Positions 41,995 through 50,323 of a stretch of DNA of 64,000 bases are shown in pieces. The DNA lies in the NCBI GenBank assembly GCA_023414355.1, contig JAEZOB010000017.1:62001-126000 (forward strand), in the 5' to 3' direction. A program made the translations under genes and the position numbers. The first letter of the stretch is position 1. Every line of letters starts with the position of its first letter. This DNA comes from Bacillota bacterium. GTDB taxonomy: Bacteria > Bacillota > Clostridia > Lachnospirales > Lachnospiraceae. The notes under the pieces were generated by a model. The model searched no databases. It saw only the letters and a program-made list of their open reading frames with translations, and had not been told where the DNA came from.

Positions 41995-42609
41995 TCAGCT
42001 TTCGCACTCATTCCTTAGCTTCAAAATCTGTCGATCCAAAATCTCATTGATGTATTGTTCGGGATCATCAAGAAAGATGATCTTTTTATTAGCTATAAAT
42101 ATAGTAAGGCCATGAATGATACTCCAAAACTCGATTGCTACGATGGAGTTCTGCTTCATTTCTTTCCCGATTGATTGATAATAGTCAGTAAAGCATTTGT
42201 AAAGAATTCCAAAGAGGTAGGCATGATCATAGGTATACGTATTGCCATTTACATATACGCTGCCTTTCATCTCACTATCAAAGAAAAGCTTAAGATACTC
42301 CGGATTTCCTACAAAAAAATTAACATAATTAAGACCAAGCTTCTTAAGCTGTGCTAATGGGTTCTCTTTGAACTCATTTACTGCCGATAATAATGTGCTT
42401 TCAAGGTCCTTTACTGCTTGATCCAGGATTGCCCGGACGAGCTCTTCCTTATCTGCAAAATGTCTATAAGGCGCATTGTGACTAACATCACAAAGACTTG
42501 CGACCTTCCTGATTGAGAATTGCTCATAGCCAACCTCGTTCAATAATTGTAATCCTTTGCGGATTAATTGTTCTTTTAGATCCTTCGTATGATACTTCTT
42601 TTCGTCCAT
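41995..42609 (-). CDS. TetR/AcrR-family regulator
   Basis: 204 residues from ATG 42609 (AGAGGTG upstream); a longer frame to 42726 covers the promoter and is not credible. N-terminal HTH: F-S-I-R-K-V-A-S-L-C-D-V-S-H-N-A-P-Y-R-H-F. The ligand domain fits the TetR_C type with W-S-I-I-H-G-L-T-I-F near the C-terminus. Divergent from the flavodoxin-type gene at 42,784, with two matching operator palindromes on that gene's promoter, so it very probably represses it and itself. Confidence 0.85.
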   Translation of the reverse strand: MDEKKYHTKDLKEQLIRKGLQLLNEVGYEQFSIRKVASLCDVSHNAPYRHFADKEELVRAILDQAVKDLESTLLSAVNEFKENPLAQLKKLGLNYVNFFVGNPEYLKLFFDSEMKGSVYVNGNTYTYDHAYLFGILYKCFTDYYQSIGKEMKQNSIVAIEFWSIIHGLTIFIANKKIIFLDDPEQYINEILDRQILKLRNECES

Positions 42610-42642
42610 TTTGGTCACCTCTATAAAATTATAAACAATGAT

Positions 42643-42687
42643 GTTGACAATGTCAACCAACAGCATTATAATGTTGGCAGCGTCAAC
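42643..42687 (+). promoter_or_regulatory. consensus promoter with two TetR operators
   Basis: TTGACA (42644-42649), 17 bases, TATAAT (42667-42672): a perfect sigma-A promoter. GTTGACaatGTCAAC (42643-42657) overlaps the -35 box and GTTGGCagcGTCAAC (42673-42687) begins right after the -10 box. The two palindromes are exactly 30 bp apart, about three helix turns, so two TetR dimers could bind the same DNA face. Confidence 0.75.
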
Positions 42688-42705
42688 ATTGCAAAAAGGA
42701 GAGTA

Positions 42706-42783
42706 GTGTGAAAAATAATTTCTCACACGGCAATTTGTGCGCCGTACAAATTGCTAGATTATGGAAAGGGCATGGTTACTAAA
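42706..42783 (+). repeat. dispersed double-hairpin repeat, copy 4
   Basis: Hairpin 1 has arms GTGTGA (42706-42711) and TCACAC (42723-42728); hairpin 2 GCAATTTGT (42730-42738) and ACAAATTGC (42746-42754). Then come GGAAAGG and CATGGTTACT before the ATG at 42784. It matches the block ahead of the ACP gene at 18,861-18,939, with changes in the stems that keep pairing. Confidence 0.6.
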
Positions 42784-43422
42784 ATGAAAATTACTGCTAT
42801 CATCGGTACCGGAGTTAAAAACGGTACCATAGACAAAATGACGAAAGCTGTTTTAAAGGGTGCATCTGAGGCCGGACATCAGACGACGATCCTATACTTA
42901 TCGGAGCATCCTATCTCACCCTGCATGGGGTGTTTTAGATGCATAGGGGATGCAAATTGTGTGATCAAAGATGACTTTCATAAGCTTTATGCAGCCTGTG
43001 CAGAAGCGGATGTCCTTGTTTTAAGCACACCGATTTATATGGGTAATATCAGCGGTCTAATGAAAAACTTCTTTGACAGACACAATGGAAATGCGATGTA
43101 TAATCCACCCCTTATGGCTAAGCTCAAGGAATATCCGCCGAAGGAACGCAAGAAATTAATATTTTCGACTTATAAAGAATGTCTACCTAAAAAAGAAATG
43201 CAAGGAAAGAAAATAATCCGGGTCGTATCTGCCAATAAGCCACGTTTTCTGCTTACTTTGACAGGTGAACTTAGGACTACCTATCATGCTATATCCACCT
43301 ATATTAAGGATATGAAGTGTAAGCTATATGGTTCTTTACTGTTTTGTGGTGCAATAACGAACAGGGAGCATGAGGCGAAAATACTTGAGAAGGCGTATCA
43401 AATGGGAAAGAAACTTTCCTGA
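42784..43422 (+). CDS. NAD(P)H-dependent FMN reductase / iron-sulfur flavoprotein
   Basis: 212 residues. The ATG at 42784 is 13 bases after GGAAAGG; ATG 42772 is too close to it. Flavodoxin-like fold with I-T-A-I-I-G-T-G-V-K-N-G-T at the phosphate loop, a Cys group C-M-G-C-F-R-C-x6-C (about 49-61) typical of ISF-type proteins, and V-L-V-L-S-T-P-I-Y-M-G-N-I-S-G for flavin contacts. It is likely a cytoplasmic reductase of quinones, nitro compounds or metals. Control by the divergent TetR with paired operators suggests induction by a toxic or xenobiotic compound. Confidence 0.82.
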   Translation: MKITAIIGTGVKNGTIDKMTKAVLKGASEAGHQTTILYLSEHPISPCMGCFRCIGDANCVIKDDFHKLYAACAEADVLVLSTPIYMGNISGLMKNFFDRHNGNAMYNPPLMAKLKEYPPKERKKLIFSTYKECLPKKEMQGKKIIRVVSANKPRFLLTLTGELRTTYHAISTYIKDMKCKLYGSLLFCGAITNREHEAKILEKAYQMGKKLS

Positions 43423-43453
43423 CTTATTACACCGTGCAGCTATTACTACTTAA

Positions 43454-43491
43454 GCAGGGAGTTATGACTGGAGTCATAGCTCCCTGTTTTT
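43454..43491 (+). terminator. terminator after the flavoprotein gene
   Basis: CAGGGAG at 43454-43460 pairs with CTCCCTG at 43480-43486, with inner TATGACT/AGTCATA extending the stem, followed by five T. Confidence 0.85.
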
Positions 43492-43542
43492 ATGTAATTT
43501 GAAATTGCGTCCTTAAAACCTAATTTAGGGTCTTCCCTAAAT

Positions 43543-43592
43543 CGGTCAGTGGATTTACAATAGCATTAACAAATAGACCGTTTCGGTCAGTG
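43543..43592 (+). promoter_or_regulatory. putative autoregulatory operator of the next TetR gene
   Basis: CGGTCAGTG occurs twice (43543-43551 and 43584-43592), and the second copy forms the palindrome GACCGtttCGGTC (43576-43588) right before the ribosome site. TTAGGGtcttCCCTAA lies at 43525-43540. The layout fits autorepression by the TetR protein encoded downstream. Confidence 0.5.
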
Positions 43593-43604
43593 AAGGAGCA
43601 TGAC

Positions 43605-44213
43605 ATGAACCAAAGCTATTTTGAATTACCGCTTGAAAAGCAGAAGAATTTAATCAATGCGGGGTATAAAGTCTTCGCTTCCTATCCTTATAAGAAAGGT
43701 TCCATGTCCTTCATTGCTGAGGCAGCCGGGATATCCAAATCCCTGCTCTTCTATTACTTTAAGAATAAAAAGGAGTATTATCTCTTTTTGTTCGATACAG
43801 CGGTTGCTTCCATCAATACCAGAAGGAAGGATAGCAGTTCTGATGAAAAGATAGACTTATTTCTGCTGGTCAGTCATACGGTAGAGCGAAGGCTCAGGAT
43901 TATGAGTGAGTATCCCTATTTACTTCAATTTGTAAGCAGGGCTTACTATGAAAACAGTGAAGAGATCCTTACGGAATTGGAAGCGCGGAAAAAGGGATTG
44001 ATGCAGCTCGAGAAAACAGAGGTTTTAAAGCTGATTGATTATGATTTGTTCATAAAACCCTCTGATGCGGAAGTGTTGGTGGATATCATCCTGTGTATTG
44101 CTGAAGGCTGTATGCGCGGGAATGAAGATTTGAAGCCTGATAAGATCAGAGAGCTATTGCCTGCATTTCAGAGGATGATGGAATCTTTGAAAAGTTATTA
44201 CTATAAACACTGA
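43605..44213 (+). CDS. TetR-family regulator
   Basis: 202 residues from ATG 43605, with AAGGAG 6 bases upstream; the GTG at 43590 overlaps the operator. HTH: S-M-S-F-I-A-E-A-A-G-I-S-K-S-L-L-F-Y-Y-F-K-N-K. The ligand domain is helical and acidic. No target gene is obvious except the alpha/beta hydrolase 133 bases downstream on the same strand. Confidence 0.83.
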   Translation: MNQSYFELPLEKQKNLINAGYKVFASYPYKKGSMSFIAEAAGISKSLLFYYFKNKKEYYLFLFDTAVASINTRRKDSSSDEKIDLFLLVSHTVERRLRIMSEYPYLLQFVSRAYYENSEEILTELEARKKGLMQLEKTEVLKLIDYDLFIKPSDAEVLVDIILCIAEGCMRGNEDLKPDKIRELLPAFQRMMESLKSYYYKH

Positions 44214-44346
44214 TCAAAAAGCTATTGGATGCTTCCTGGATACAATATATTGCTATAACAAGAGAGCTTGCTTGTCATTCTATTTTATATGGTAAGCTCA
44301 AAGGTATTTATGACGATTTTACTTTAGAAGGTCGGGAGGGACTGTT

Positions 44347-45156
44347 ATGGAGAGGCTGCAGCAGCGGAGCTTTCAGAATCTGAATTGTGAGGTTCGTTAT
44401 TGGTACAGAAAAGGTACGGGAGACAAATGGGTAGTATTTTTTCACGGGGCGGGTCTGGATCATGCCATGTTTGATGCACAATTTGACATATTTGATCAGA
44501 CCTACCACATCATAGCATGGGATGCTCGGGGGCATGGTCTGTCCAAACTAGAACCCGGGACCAGATTTCACTTTTCTGATATGCTAAGTGACTGTAAAAA
44601 GCTTTTTGAACTTCATCATATCGATAAGGCAACTCTGATCGGTCAGTCAATGGGTGGTAATCTGGCGCAGGATATTGCATATTACTATCCTGAGATGGTA
44701 GAGAAAATAGTGTTGATCGACTGCACCAGAAACACAGGAAAGCTAACAGCGATGGAAAAAGGACTACTGAAATCCGCAAAACCCATATTTGCCTGTTATC
44801 CTGAGCAGATGCTTCTAAGCCAATGTGCTAAGGCAAGTGCGAATACTGAAAGCGTAAGACAATATATTTATCAATGCTTTAAAAGGCTTGGGAAGCAAGC
44901 GTTTGTTGATGTCATAATGAATATGACAGTTTATTGTCTGCATGAAGATACAGACTTTAGATTCAAACAGCCGGTCCTCTTGCTCTGTGGCGCGGACGAC
45001 CAATTAGGCAATATCAGAAAGGTCGCGGGCCCATGGGCCAAGGACGACAGTAAGATTACTTTACATAGGATCGAGCGTGCGGGTCACAATTCCAATCAGG
45101 ATCAGCCTGAAGTGGTGAACCGTCGGATTGCCGATTTTATCAATAGGGAATTATGA
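44347..45156 (+). CDS. alpha/beta hydrolase
   Basis: 269 residues. Oxyanion part F-F-H-G-A-G-L-D-H, A-W-D-A-R-G-H-G-L-S, nucleophile elbow G-Q-S-M-G-G-N (Ser about residue 101), Asp in L-L-L-C-G-A-D-D (about 220) and His in R-A-G-H-N-S-N (about 248). No signal peptide, so cytoplasmic. The family covers esterases, lactonases and C-C hydrolases; no specific substrate can be named. Preceded by the TetR gene and a GGGAGGG site; followed by a run of short tandem repeats and a terminator. Confidence 0.85.
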   Translation: MERLQQRSFQNLNCEVRYWYRKGTGDKWVVFFHGAGLDHAMFDAQFDIFDQTYHIIAWDARGHGLSKLEPGTRFHFSDMLSDCKKLFELHHIDKATLIGQSMGGNLAQDIAYYYPEMVEKIVLIDCTRNTGKLTAMEKGLLKSAKPIFACYPEQMLLSQCAKASANTESVRQYIYQCFKRLGKQAFVDVIMNMTVYCLHEDTDFRFKQPVLLLCGADDQLGNIRKVAGPWAKDDSKITLHRIERAGHNSNQDQPEVVNRRIADFINREL

Positions 45157-45157
45157 G

Positions 45158-45224
45158 AAAAGGAATCATGCAAAAAAGGAATCATGCAAAAAGGTATGAA
45201 GTAAAAAGGAATTAAGTTAAAAGG
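45158..45224 (+). repeat. 15-16 bp tandem repeat after the hydrolase gene
   Basis: AAAAGG-led units start at 45158, 45174, 45189, 45204 and 45219. The first two share AAAAGGAATCATGCA and the others drift. The array begins immediately after the hydrolase stop codon; each unit contains an AAAGG that looks like a ribosome site, but no frame follows. Confidence 0.6.
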
Positions 45225-45244
45225 GGCGTTTCATATAATTGCAG

Positions 45245-45294
45245 AAGGATGTATTTCAAATCCAATAGATCAAGTTGGAAGGAAATACATCCTT
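45245..45294 (+). terminator. hairpin terminator
   Basis: AAGGATGTATTTC (45245-45257) pairs perfectly with GAAATACATCCTT (45282-45294), with an inner TCCAA/TTGGA pair and a T-rich tail. It ends the hydrolase transcript. Confidence 0.7.
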
Positions 45295-45440
45295 ATTTTA
45301 TAAGAATGCAACCAACAATTGCGGATAAAGTTCTAATTAGTTGGTAGATTCAAGAAATAAAAAATGCTATGATGATTTCATCAGCTGAGAAAATAAAGAG
45401 GTCGATTATAAATATTATCTGGTTTATGAAAGGAGTTCAC

Positions 45441-46118
45441 ATGGAATTTAAAGATAAATTACCAATACTAAGAAGAGAAAGAGGACTTTCGCAGGAAGCG
45501 CTTGGAGAAATTATCGGAATATCAAGACAGGCGGTTACAAAATGGGAGCTGGGCCAGGGATACCCCGATATTGATAATCTGATTAAATTAAGTAATACCT
45601 TCAAGGTAAGTATTGACCGTCTTGTGAAAGAGGAGGAAAATGATTATTTCCTTTCTAATATCGCGAAAGATGCTACCTGTACAGAAGAAATTATTGAATT
45701 TTTATTGAAGGCTAAGACATCAACCTACTCGGCATACGGGCCGAGATCTGCTCCCTCCAGACCGCAGTCCCAGGATCTGCATTTTAGCGATGGAGATTAT
45801 CTGTATATTGATACCTATATCGGTGCTGAACAATTTGGTGGAGAGGAAGCGGTCTGGTATCAAGGAAAACCTGTCTGGTGTATGAATTTTACCGGAAGGT
45901 TACTGGGAGATAACTTCTCGGGGGATTTCCTGAAGGAGTCCCTACGTCATATTACAAAAGAAGCTCCTTACAGAGGCCCCGCACTATATCAAAGCGGTGA
46001 TTATACCTACCACTGTTATTCTACCGGTAGCTTTGAATGGTTCCAGGGGCATGAGGAAATATACTGCCAGTCAGTAAAAATCTACGAATTAGTCTTTCAT
46101 GGAGGAAAGTTAAGATAA
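45441..46118 (+). CDS. XRE regulator with DUF5680 domain
   Basis: 225 residues from ATG 45441, with AAAGGAG 5 bases upstream. HTH_3 at about residues 8-62 (L-P-I-L-R-R-E-R-G-L-S-Q-E-A-L-G-E and I-S-R-Q-A-V-T-K-W-E-L-G-Q-G). C-terminal DUF5680-type domain from about 85 (F-L-L-K-A-K-T-S-T-Y...W-Y-Q-G-K-P-V-W-C-M-N-F-T-G-R...F-E-G/W-F-Q-G-H-E-E-I), rich in Tyr and Trp, which may bind a ligand. It is a common type of small regulator in clostridia; its target is unknown. The PPOX-type gene follows. Confidence 0.82.
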   Translation: MEFKDKLPILRRERGLSQEALGEIIGISRQAVTKWELGQGYPDIDNLIKLSNTFKVSIDRLVKEEENDYFLSNIAKDATCTEEIIEFLLKAKTSTYSAYGPRSAPSRPQSQDLHFSDGDYLYIDTYIGAEQFGGEEAVWYQGKPVWCMNFTGRLLGDNFSGDFLKESLRHITKEAPYRGPALYQSGDYTYHCYSTGSFEWFQGHEEIYCQSVKIYELVFHGGKLR

Positions 46119-46206
46119 CCTATATTAGGGTATTGAGCAGATAAGCTGTTCATTAAGAAAAATTGATATCAGGTCTAAAAAATAATTCATTAGGTGGAGG
46201 GCTGGA

Positions 46207-46671
46207 ATGGAGCTAATTTATAATGTAATGATGGACGAGGTTTTTAATCAATTGGGCAGCAATAAGGTAATGGTACTGGCTACCAGTTTTGAGGATAGAG
46301 TGACTGCCAGAAATATGAGCTGCATCCTGATGGATCATAAAATATATTTTCAGACGGATAAACGGTTCTTAAAAACCCAACAAATGCTTAAGAATCAGAA
46401 GGTAGCATTTTGTGTCGATAATATTCAGCTGGAGGGTATTGCAAAGATCATCGGAGGTGCCGACGAGGCGCCGGAGTTTTGTGAAGCCTATAAAAGGTAT
46501 TTCAGAGCATCGTATGATACCTATACCCATTTGATAAACCAATTGATTATCGAAGTGGAACCAACCGCTATTACCTTATGGAGGTATGCGGACGGACGTA
46601 AGCCCTACAGAGATTTTTTGGACTGTGTACAAAACAAGGCTTACAGAGAAATGTATGATATTAGTCAATAA
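46207..46671 (+). CDS. pyridoxamine 5'-phosphate oxidase-family flavoprotein
   Basis: 154 residues with the split-barrel FMN-binding pattern: V-M-V-L-A-T-S-F-E-D-R-V-T-A-R-N-M-S-C near the N-terminus, I-Y-F-Q-T-D-K-R-F-L-K, and V-A-F-C-V-D-N-I-Q-L-E-G-I-A. Family members reduce flavins, F420-like cofactors or haem; this short type is usually of unknown substrate. GGTGGAGG precedes the ATG. Closed by a strong terminator. Confidence 0.8.
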   Translation: MELIYNVMMDEVFNQLGSNKVMVLATSFEDRVTARNMSCILMDHKIYFQTDKRFLKTQQMLKNQKVAFCVDNIQLEGIAKIIGGADEAPEFCEAYKRYFRASYDTYTHLINQLIIEVEPTAITLWRYADGRKPYRDFLDCVQNKAYREMYDISQ

Positions 46672-46680
46672 TGGCGTAGT

Positions 46681-46719
46681 AGGCAGGAATGTTGATCAAT
46701 CAATATTCCTGCCTTTTTT
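46681..46719 (+). terminator. terminator after the PPOX-type gene
   Basis: AGGCAGGAAT (46681-46690) pairs with ATTCCTGCCT (46705-46714), with an inner TTGAT/ATCAA pair, followed by TTTTTT. Confidence 0.85.
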
Positions 46720-46879
46720 GTGCATATTTGCATTAACAGAAACATCCATTGCAATTAAATTGTTAATATTGTAGAATAAAACTCGCCAACACTATATACT
46801 GTTAGTGCATTATGGCAAGTAAAACAATAGTGTATTGTGTGAATTGTGGCAATGACTGCCAAAAGAAAGGAGTCAGCAT

Positions 46880-47542
46880 ATGCTGGGGGTTTTTGATATT
46901 ATCGGCCCGATCATGATCGGCCCGTCTAGCTCCCACACAGCGGGAGCGGTGCGGATTGGGAAATATGCCTATTCAATTCTGGGCGAGCGACCGGTCAGAG
47001 CCAGGATTGGCTTTTCAGGATCCTTTGCAAAGACATATCGTGGGCATGGTACGGACAAAGCAATCATAGCCGGAATACTCGGTATGGATACTGATGATAA
47101 GAGAATTTGCAACAGCTTGGAGATTGCACAGGAGGAAGGGATTAATTATACCTTTGAGACAATGGAGTTAGATGGGGTACATCCAAATACAGCGGACATT
47201 GAACTGGAAGGTGATAGCGGAAGGAGGGTAAATGTCAGAGGCTCATCCGTGGGAGGAGGAAATATCCTGATCAATAAGGTGAACGGAGCGGATGTACTGA
47301 TCTCCGGGAAATCGGCAGCGCTGATCATCACACATCATGATATCCCAGGTATGGTAGCGAAGGTTAGTAATATTCTGGGTACTTACGGCATTAATATCAA
47401 TAATTTTTCGCTGAGCAGAGAAGAAAAAGGAGGAATAGCTATTATGACAATTGAAATTGATGGAGGGATTGATCCATCGATTCAACAAATCATTCAGCAT
47501 ATACCCGATATTGTTTCTGTCAGCATCTTAAATGCAATTTAA
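46880..47542 (+). CDS. sdaAB: L-serine dehydratase, iron-sulfur type, beta subunit
   Basis: 220 residues. Begins G-V-F-D-I-I-G-P-I-M-I-G-P-S-S-S-H-T-A-G-A, the SdaAB signature, with a C-terminal ACT domain (about 148-220; A-L-I-I-T-H-H-D-I-P-G-M-V-A-K-V) that senses serine. Together with the alpha subunit it turns L-serine into pyruvate and ammonia using an oxygen-sensitive 4Fe-4S cluster. AAAGGAG precedes the ATG, and a palindrome TGGCAatgacTGCCA (46847-46861) lies just before it. The gene ends 9 bases before sdaAA. Confidence 0.92.
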   Translation: MLGVFDIIGPIMIGPSSSHTAGAVRIGKYAYSILGERPVRARIGFSGSFAKTYRGHGTDKAIIAGILGMDTDDKRICNSLEIAQEEGINYTFETMELDGVHPNTADIELEGDSGRRVNVRGSSVGGGNILINKVNGADVLISGKSAALIITHHDIPGMVAKVSNILGTYGININNFSLSREEKGGIAIMTIEIDGGIDPSIQQIIQHIPDIVSVSILNAI

Positions 47543-47551
47543 GGAGGTATT

Positions 47552-48424
47552 ATGAGATATGACTCAATATCAGAATTATGCCGCAAAGCAGAGGAAAGCA
47601 ATATTAAGATATCCGAGCTGTATTTAAAAGATCAGGCTGTTCTGATGGAAAAGGACGAAGAAGAATTAAAGCAAACGATGAGGACAATGCTTGAGGTGAT
47701 GAAGGAAAGTACAAAGGAAGGCCTCGATCCTGAGCGGCGATCCATTAGCGGATTATCCGGCGGGGATGCCTATAAGCTGGAGCAAGTACGAAAGGAAGGA
47801 AGGTCGATCACCGGCTCCATCCTTAGTAAAGCACTGGTCAAGGCACTTTCCACCTCAGAGACAAATGCATGCATGGGCAGGATTGTAGCAGCACCGACAG
47901 CCGGGAGCTGCGGTATTCTTCCTGCAGTACTTATGACGATTGCCGAAGAAAAGGATCTAGAGGAGGATCAGCTGGTCATGGCATTATTCACAGCCTCTGC
48001 GATTGGTTTGGTCATCGCGAACAAGGCTAGTATTTCAGGAGCGGAAGGTGGTTGTCAGGCAGAGTGTGGTTCTGCCAGTGCGATGGCGGCAGCTGCGCTG
48101 GTAGAGCTATGCGGAGGTTCCCCTACTATGGTGGGACATGCCTGTGCGATTTCTCTTAAAAGCGTGTTGGGTCTGGTATGTGATCCTGTAGCAGGATTGG
48201 TCGAGATCCCCTGTATCAAGAGAAATGCGATGGGTGCTGCAAATGCTTTTGTTTCAGCGGAGATGGCACTTGCGGGTATCGAAAGTAAAATCCCGGTGGA
48301 CGAAGTCATTCACGCGATGAAGTCCGTAGGAGACTGCATGATGCCGGCTCTGAAGGAGACTGCTGAGGGTGGACTTGCAGCAACACCGACAGCGAAGAAA
48401 TATATGAAGCAGATTTTTGGATAA
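47552..48424 (+). CDS. sdaAA: L-serine dehydratase, iron-sulfur type, alpha subunit
   Basis: 290 residues. Typical motifs: C-M-G-R-I-V-A-A-P-T-A-G-S-C-G-I-L-P-A, then G-A-E-G-G-C-Q-A-E-C-G-S-A-S-A-M-A-A, and C-D-P-V-A-G-L-V-E-I-P-C, which supply the Cys ligands of the 4Fe-4S cluster. Operon partner of sdaAB; AAGGAGG before the ATG. The symporter gene for serine follows 82 bases later, making a serine uptake-and-breakdown operon. Confidence 0.93.
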   Translation: MRYDSISELCRKAEESNIKISELYLKDQAVLMEKDEEELKQTMRTMLEVMKESTKEGLDPERRSISGLSGGDAYKLEQVRKEGRSITGSILSKALVKALSTSETNACMGRIVAAPTAGSCGILPAVLMTIAEEKDLEEDQLVMALFTASAIGLVIANKASISGAEGGCQAECGSASAMAAAALVELCGGSPTMVGHACAISLKSVLGLVCDPVAGLVEIPCIKRNAMGAANAFVSAEMALAGIESKIPVDEVIHAMKSVGDCMMPALKETAEGGLAATPTAKKYMKQIFG

Positions 48425-48506
48425 ATCACATTGAAGGAATTGGGAACACTATTATGAACGTAACTGAAGTGGTGGTATATCTGAACAACACAATGATGGA
48501 GGTAAA

Positions 48507-49736
48507 ATGAATTCAATAATCAAAGCATGGAATAAAATGGGATTAATTCAAAGAATTTTAATCGGTATGGGAATCGGTGTTATTTTGGGACTGACAGTCC
48601 CGCAGTTTACGGTAATTGGTATCTTGGGCAATCTCTTTGTCGGTGCGTTAAAGGCAGTTGCACCGATTCTGGTTTTTGTTCTGGTTATGTCCTCTCTTGC
48701 TTCTGCAAAATCAGGTTCCGGCGGTAACATGAAGGGCGTTCTTTCTCTTTATGCCATAGGAACATTGGCATCTGCTCTGGTAGCAGTTACAGTAAATGCT
48801 CTTTATCCGGTCAGTATCGCACTGAGCTCAGATCTTGAGGTAACCGGTGTGGAAGTGACAACAGGAATCGGAACTGTACTAAAGACTCTTCTGATGAACC
48901 TGGTTACCAATCCGGTAACAGCGCTTTCCAGTGCAAATTATATCGGTATTCTTACCTGGGCGGTGATCTTCGGTATCGCTATGAAATTTGCTTCCGAAGC
49001 AACAAAGCAGGGGTTGTCTGATATTTCAGATGCTGTATCCAAGGTCGTGAAATGGGTCATCAATTGTGCACCCTTCGGTATTCTTGGTCTTGTATTTACC
49101 ACAATCTCCGAGACAGGTATCGCAGGCTTTGCTACCTATGGAAAGCTGTTGATCGTACTGGTTAGCTGTATGGTGGGTGTTGCATTAATTTTAAATCCGC
49201 TCATCGTATTCCTGACAATCAGACAGAATCCTTATCCGCTGGTATTCAAATGCTTAAGAGAAAGTGCAATCACTGCATTCTTTACCAGAAGCTCAGCTGC
49301 AAATATCCCTGTAAATATGGAACTTTGCAGAAAGCTCGGCTTGGATGAAGATAATTATTCTGTAAGTATTCCGCTTGGAGCTACGGTAAACATGGCAGGT
49401 GCTGCAATCACGATTACAACCATGTCTCTGGCAGCAGTGCATACCCTTGGTATCTCGGTGGATTTACCGACCATGCTGATCTTAAGTGTTCTGGCAAGTG
49501 TAGCAGCAGCCGGTACCTCCGGTGTTGCGGGCGGTTCTCTGATGCTGATTCCTCTGGCCTGCAGTTTATTCGGTATCTCCAATGATATCGCGATGCAGGT
49601 GGTAGGTATCGGATTTATCATCGGTGTGATCCAGGATTCCTGTGAAACAGCGCTGAACTCCTCAACAGATGTATTATTTACAGCTGCGGCAGAATTCAGA
49701 ATGTGGAAGAAGAAAGGAAAGGCTCTGCCTCTATAA
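48507..49736 (+). CDS. sstT: serine/threonine:sodium symporter
   Basis: 409 residues, dicarboxylate/amino acid:cation symporter (DAACS) family, SstT branch. Starts W-N-K-M-G-L-I-Q-R-I-L-I-G-M-G-I-G, then V-G-A-L-K-A-V-A-P-I-L-V-F-V-L-V-M-S-S-L-A. The helical-hairpin serine-rich motif is F-F-T-R-S-S-A-A-N-I-P-V-N and the ion-site loop is G-A-T-V-N-M-A-G-A-A. About eight membrane segments and two re-entrant loops are expected. Context with serine dehydratase supports serine as substrate. Confidence 0.92.
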   Translation: MNSIIKAWNKMGLIQRILIGMGIGVILGLTVPQFTVIGILGNLFVGALKAVAPILVFVLVMSSLASAKSGSGGNMKGVLSLYAIGTLASALVAVTVNALYPVSIALSSDLEVTGVEVTTGIGTVLKTLLMNLVTNPVTALSSANYIGILTWAVIFGIAMKFASEATKQGLSDISDAVSKVVKWVINCAPFGILGLVFTTISETGIAGFATYGKLLIVLVSCMVGVALILNPLIVFLTIRQNPYPLVFKCLRESAITAFFTRSSAANIPVNMELCRKLGLDEDNYSVSIPLGATVNMAGAAITITTMSLAAVHTLGISVDLPTMLILSVLASVAAAGTSGVAGGSLMLIPLACSLFGISNDIAMQVVGIGFIIGVIQDSCETALNSSTDVLFTAAAEFRMWKKKGKALPL

Positions 49737-49813
49737 TAATAAGGAGGTGGACAAGTTACAGGCTATTTTAATTCATACAGGCCGGTGGCTTGAAAAAGAG
49801 ATAGAACAATGTT

Positions 49814-49837
49814 GGGAGAGTCCGAAGGGACTCTCCC
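49814..49837 (+). terminator. terminator after the serine operon
   Basis: GGGAGAGTCC (49814-49823), loop GAAG, GGACTCTCCC (49828-49837), then TTT. Perfect 10-bp stem about 80 bases after sstT. Confidence 0.85.
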
Positions 49838-49916
49838 TTTCATATTGCGAATATAGTCGTGCATTGACTTCCTTCCTCGTTTTTCTGCCGGTTGATGCAT
49901 AATGAAAGGCAGAGGA

Positions 49917-49941
49917 AAAGCCGGCTTATTCAGCCGGCTTT
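49917..49941. terminator. second GC-rich hairpin downstream of sstT
   Basis: AAAGCCGGCT (49917-49926) and AGCCGGCTTT (49932-49941) form a perfect stem with a 5-base loop, A- and T-flanked on both sides. The rest of 49,737-50,260 holds a possible remnant frame (about 50 codons from 49,747 with no proper start) and a GC-rich weak hairpin (CTCGC/GCGAG, near 50,190-50,220); no gene is supported. Confidence 0.7.
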
Positions 49942-50260
49942 CATGGGGGAGGAGAACTCTAAAAAATCTATGTTAATTAAGGGGTAAGCTTTGTTGATAG
50001 TTTTATTATATAAAAGAAATGTGGAGAAAATATAGAGAAACGGTGAAATAACTGTGAAGATAATTCTGAAGAGACGGGAATGATCCTGAAATTTGAATAA
50101 GCAGCGCGGCCCGATTATGGGCAGCTGCTTATTCTTTTATATAATAGGAAAATATCCTGTTACATAAAGCACTCCGAATTGTGAACAAGCTCGCAATGTG
50201 AGGCACACCTTGCGGCGAGGAAGCGGAGCAATGCCTGGAGAAGTAAGATTACAAAAACTC

Positions 50261-50303
50261 TTGACAGACAGAAATAGGTACAATATAATACAGACAGGCT
50301 GTC
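50261..50303 (+). promoter_or_regulatory. consensus promoter and operator of TetR gene
   Basis: TTGACA (50261-50266), 17 bases, TATAAT (50284-50289): perfect sigma-A promoter. GACAGgCTGTC (50293-50303) is an 11-bp palindrome at the expected transcription start, a likely autorepression site. Confidence 0.7.
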
Positions 50304-50323
50304 GGTCGGTAATGGAGGGAAAC

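Noticed and set aside
43454..43592. A riboswitch in the leader of the TetR gene
   Set aside because: The structures are a plain terminator of the previous gene and protein-type palindromes; no known riboswitch core is visible.
46814..46916. Small Cys-containing frame starting ATGGCAAGT ahead of sdaAB
   Set aside because: No ribosome site, and it overlaps the sdaAB start out of frame.
49747..49902. Small frame after sstT starting with GTG
   Set aside because: The AAGGAGG lies directly against the GTG, the frame contains the terminator hairpin, and no family is recognisable.
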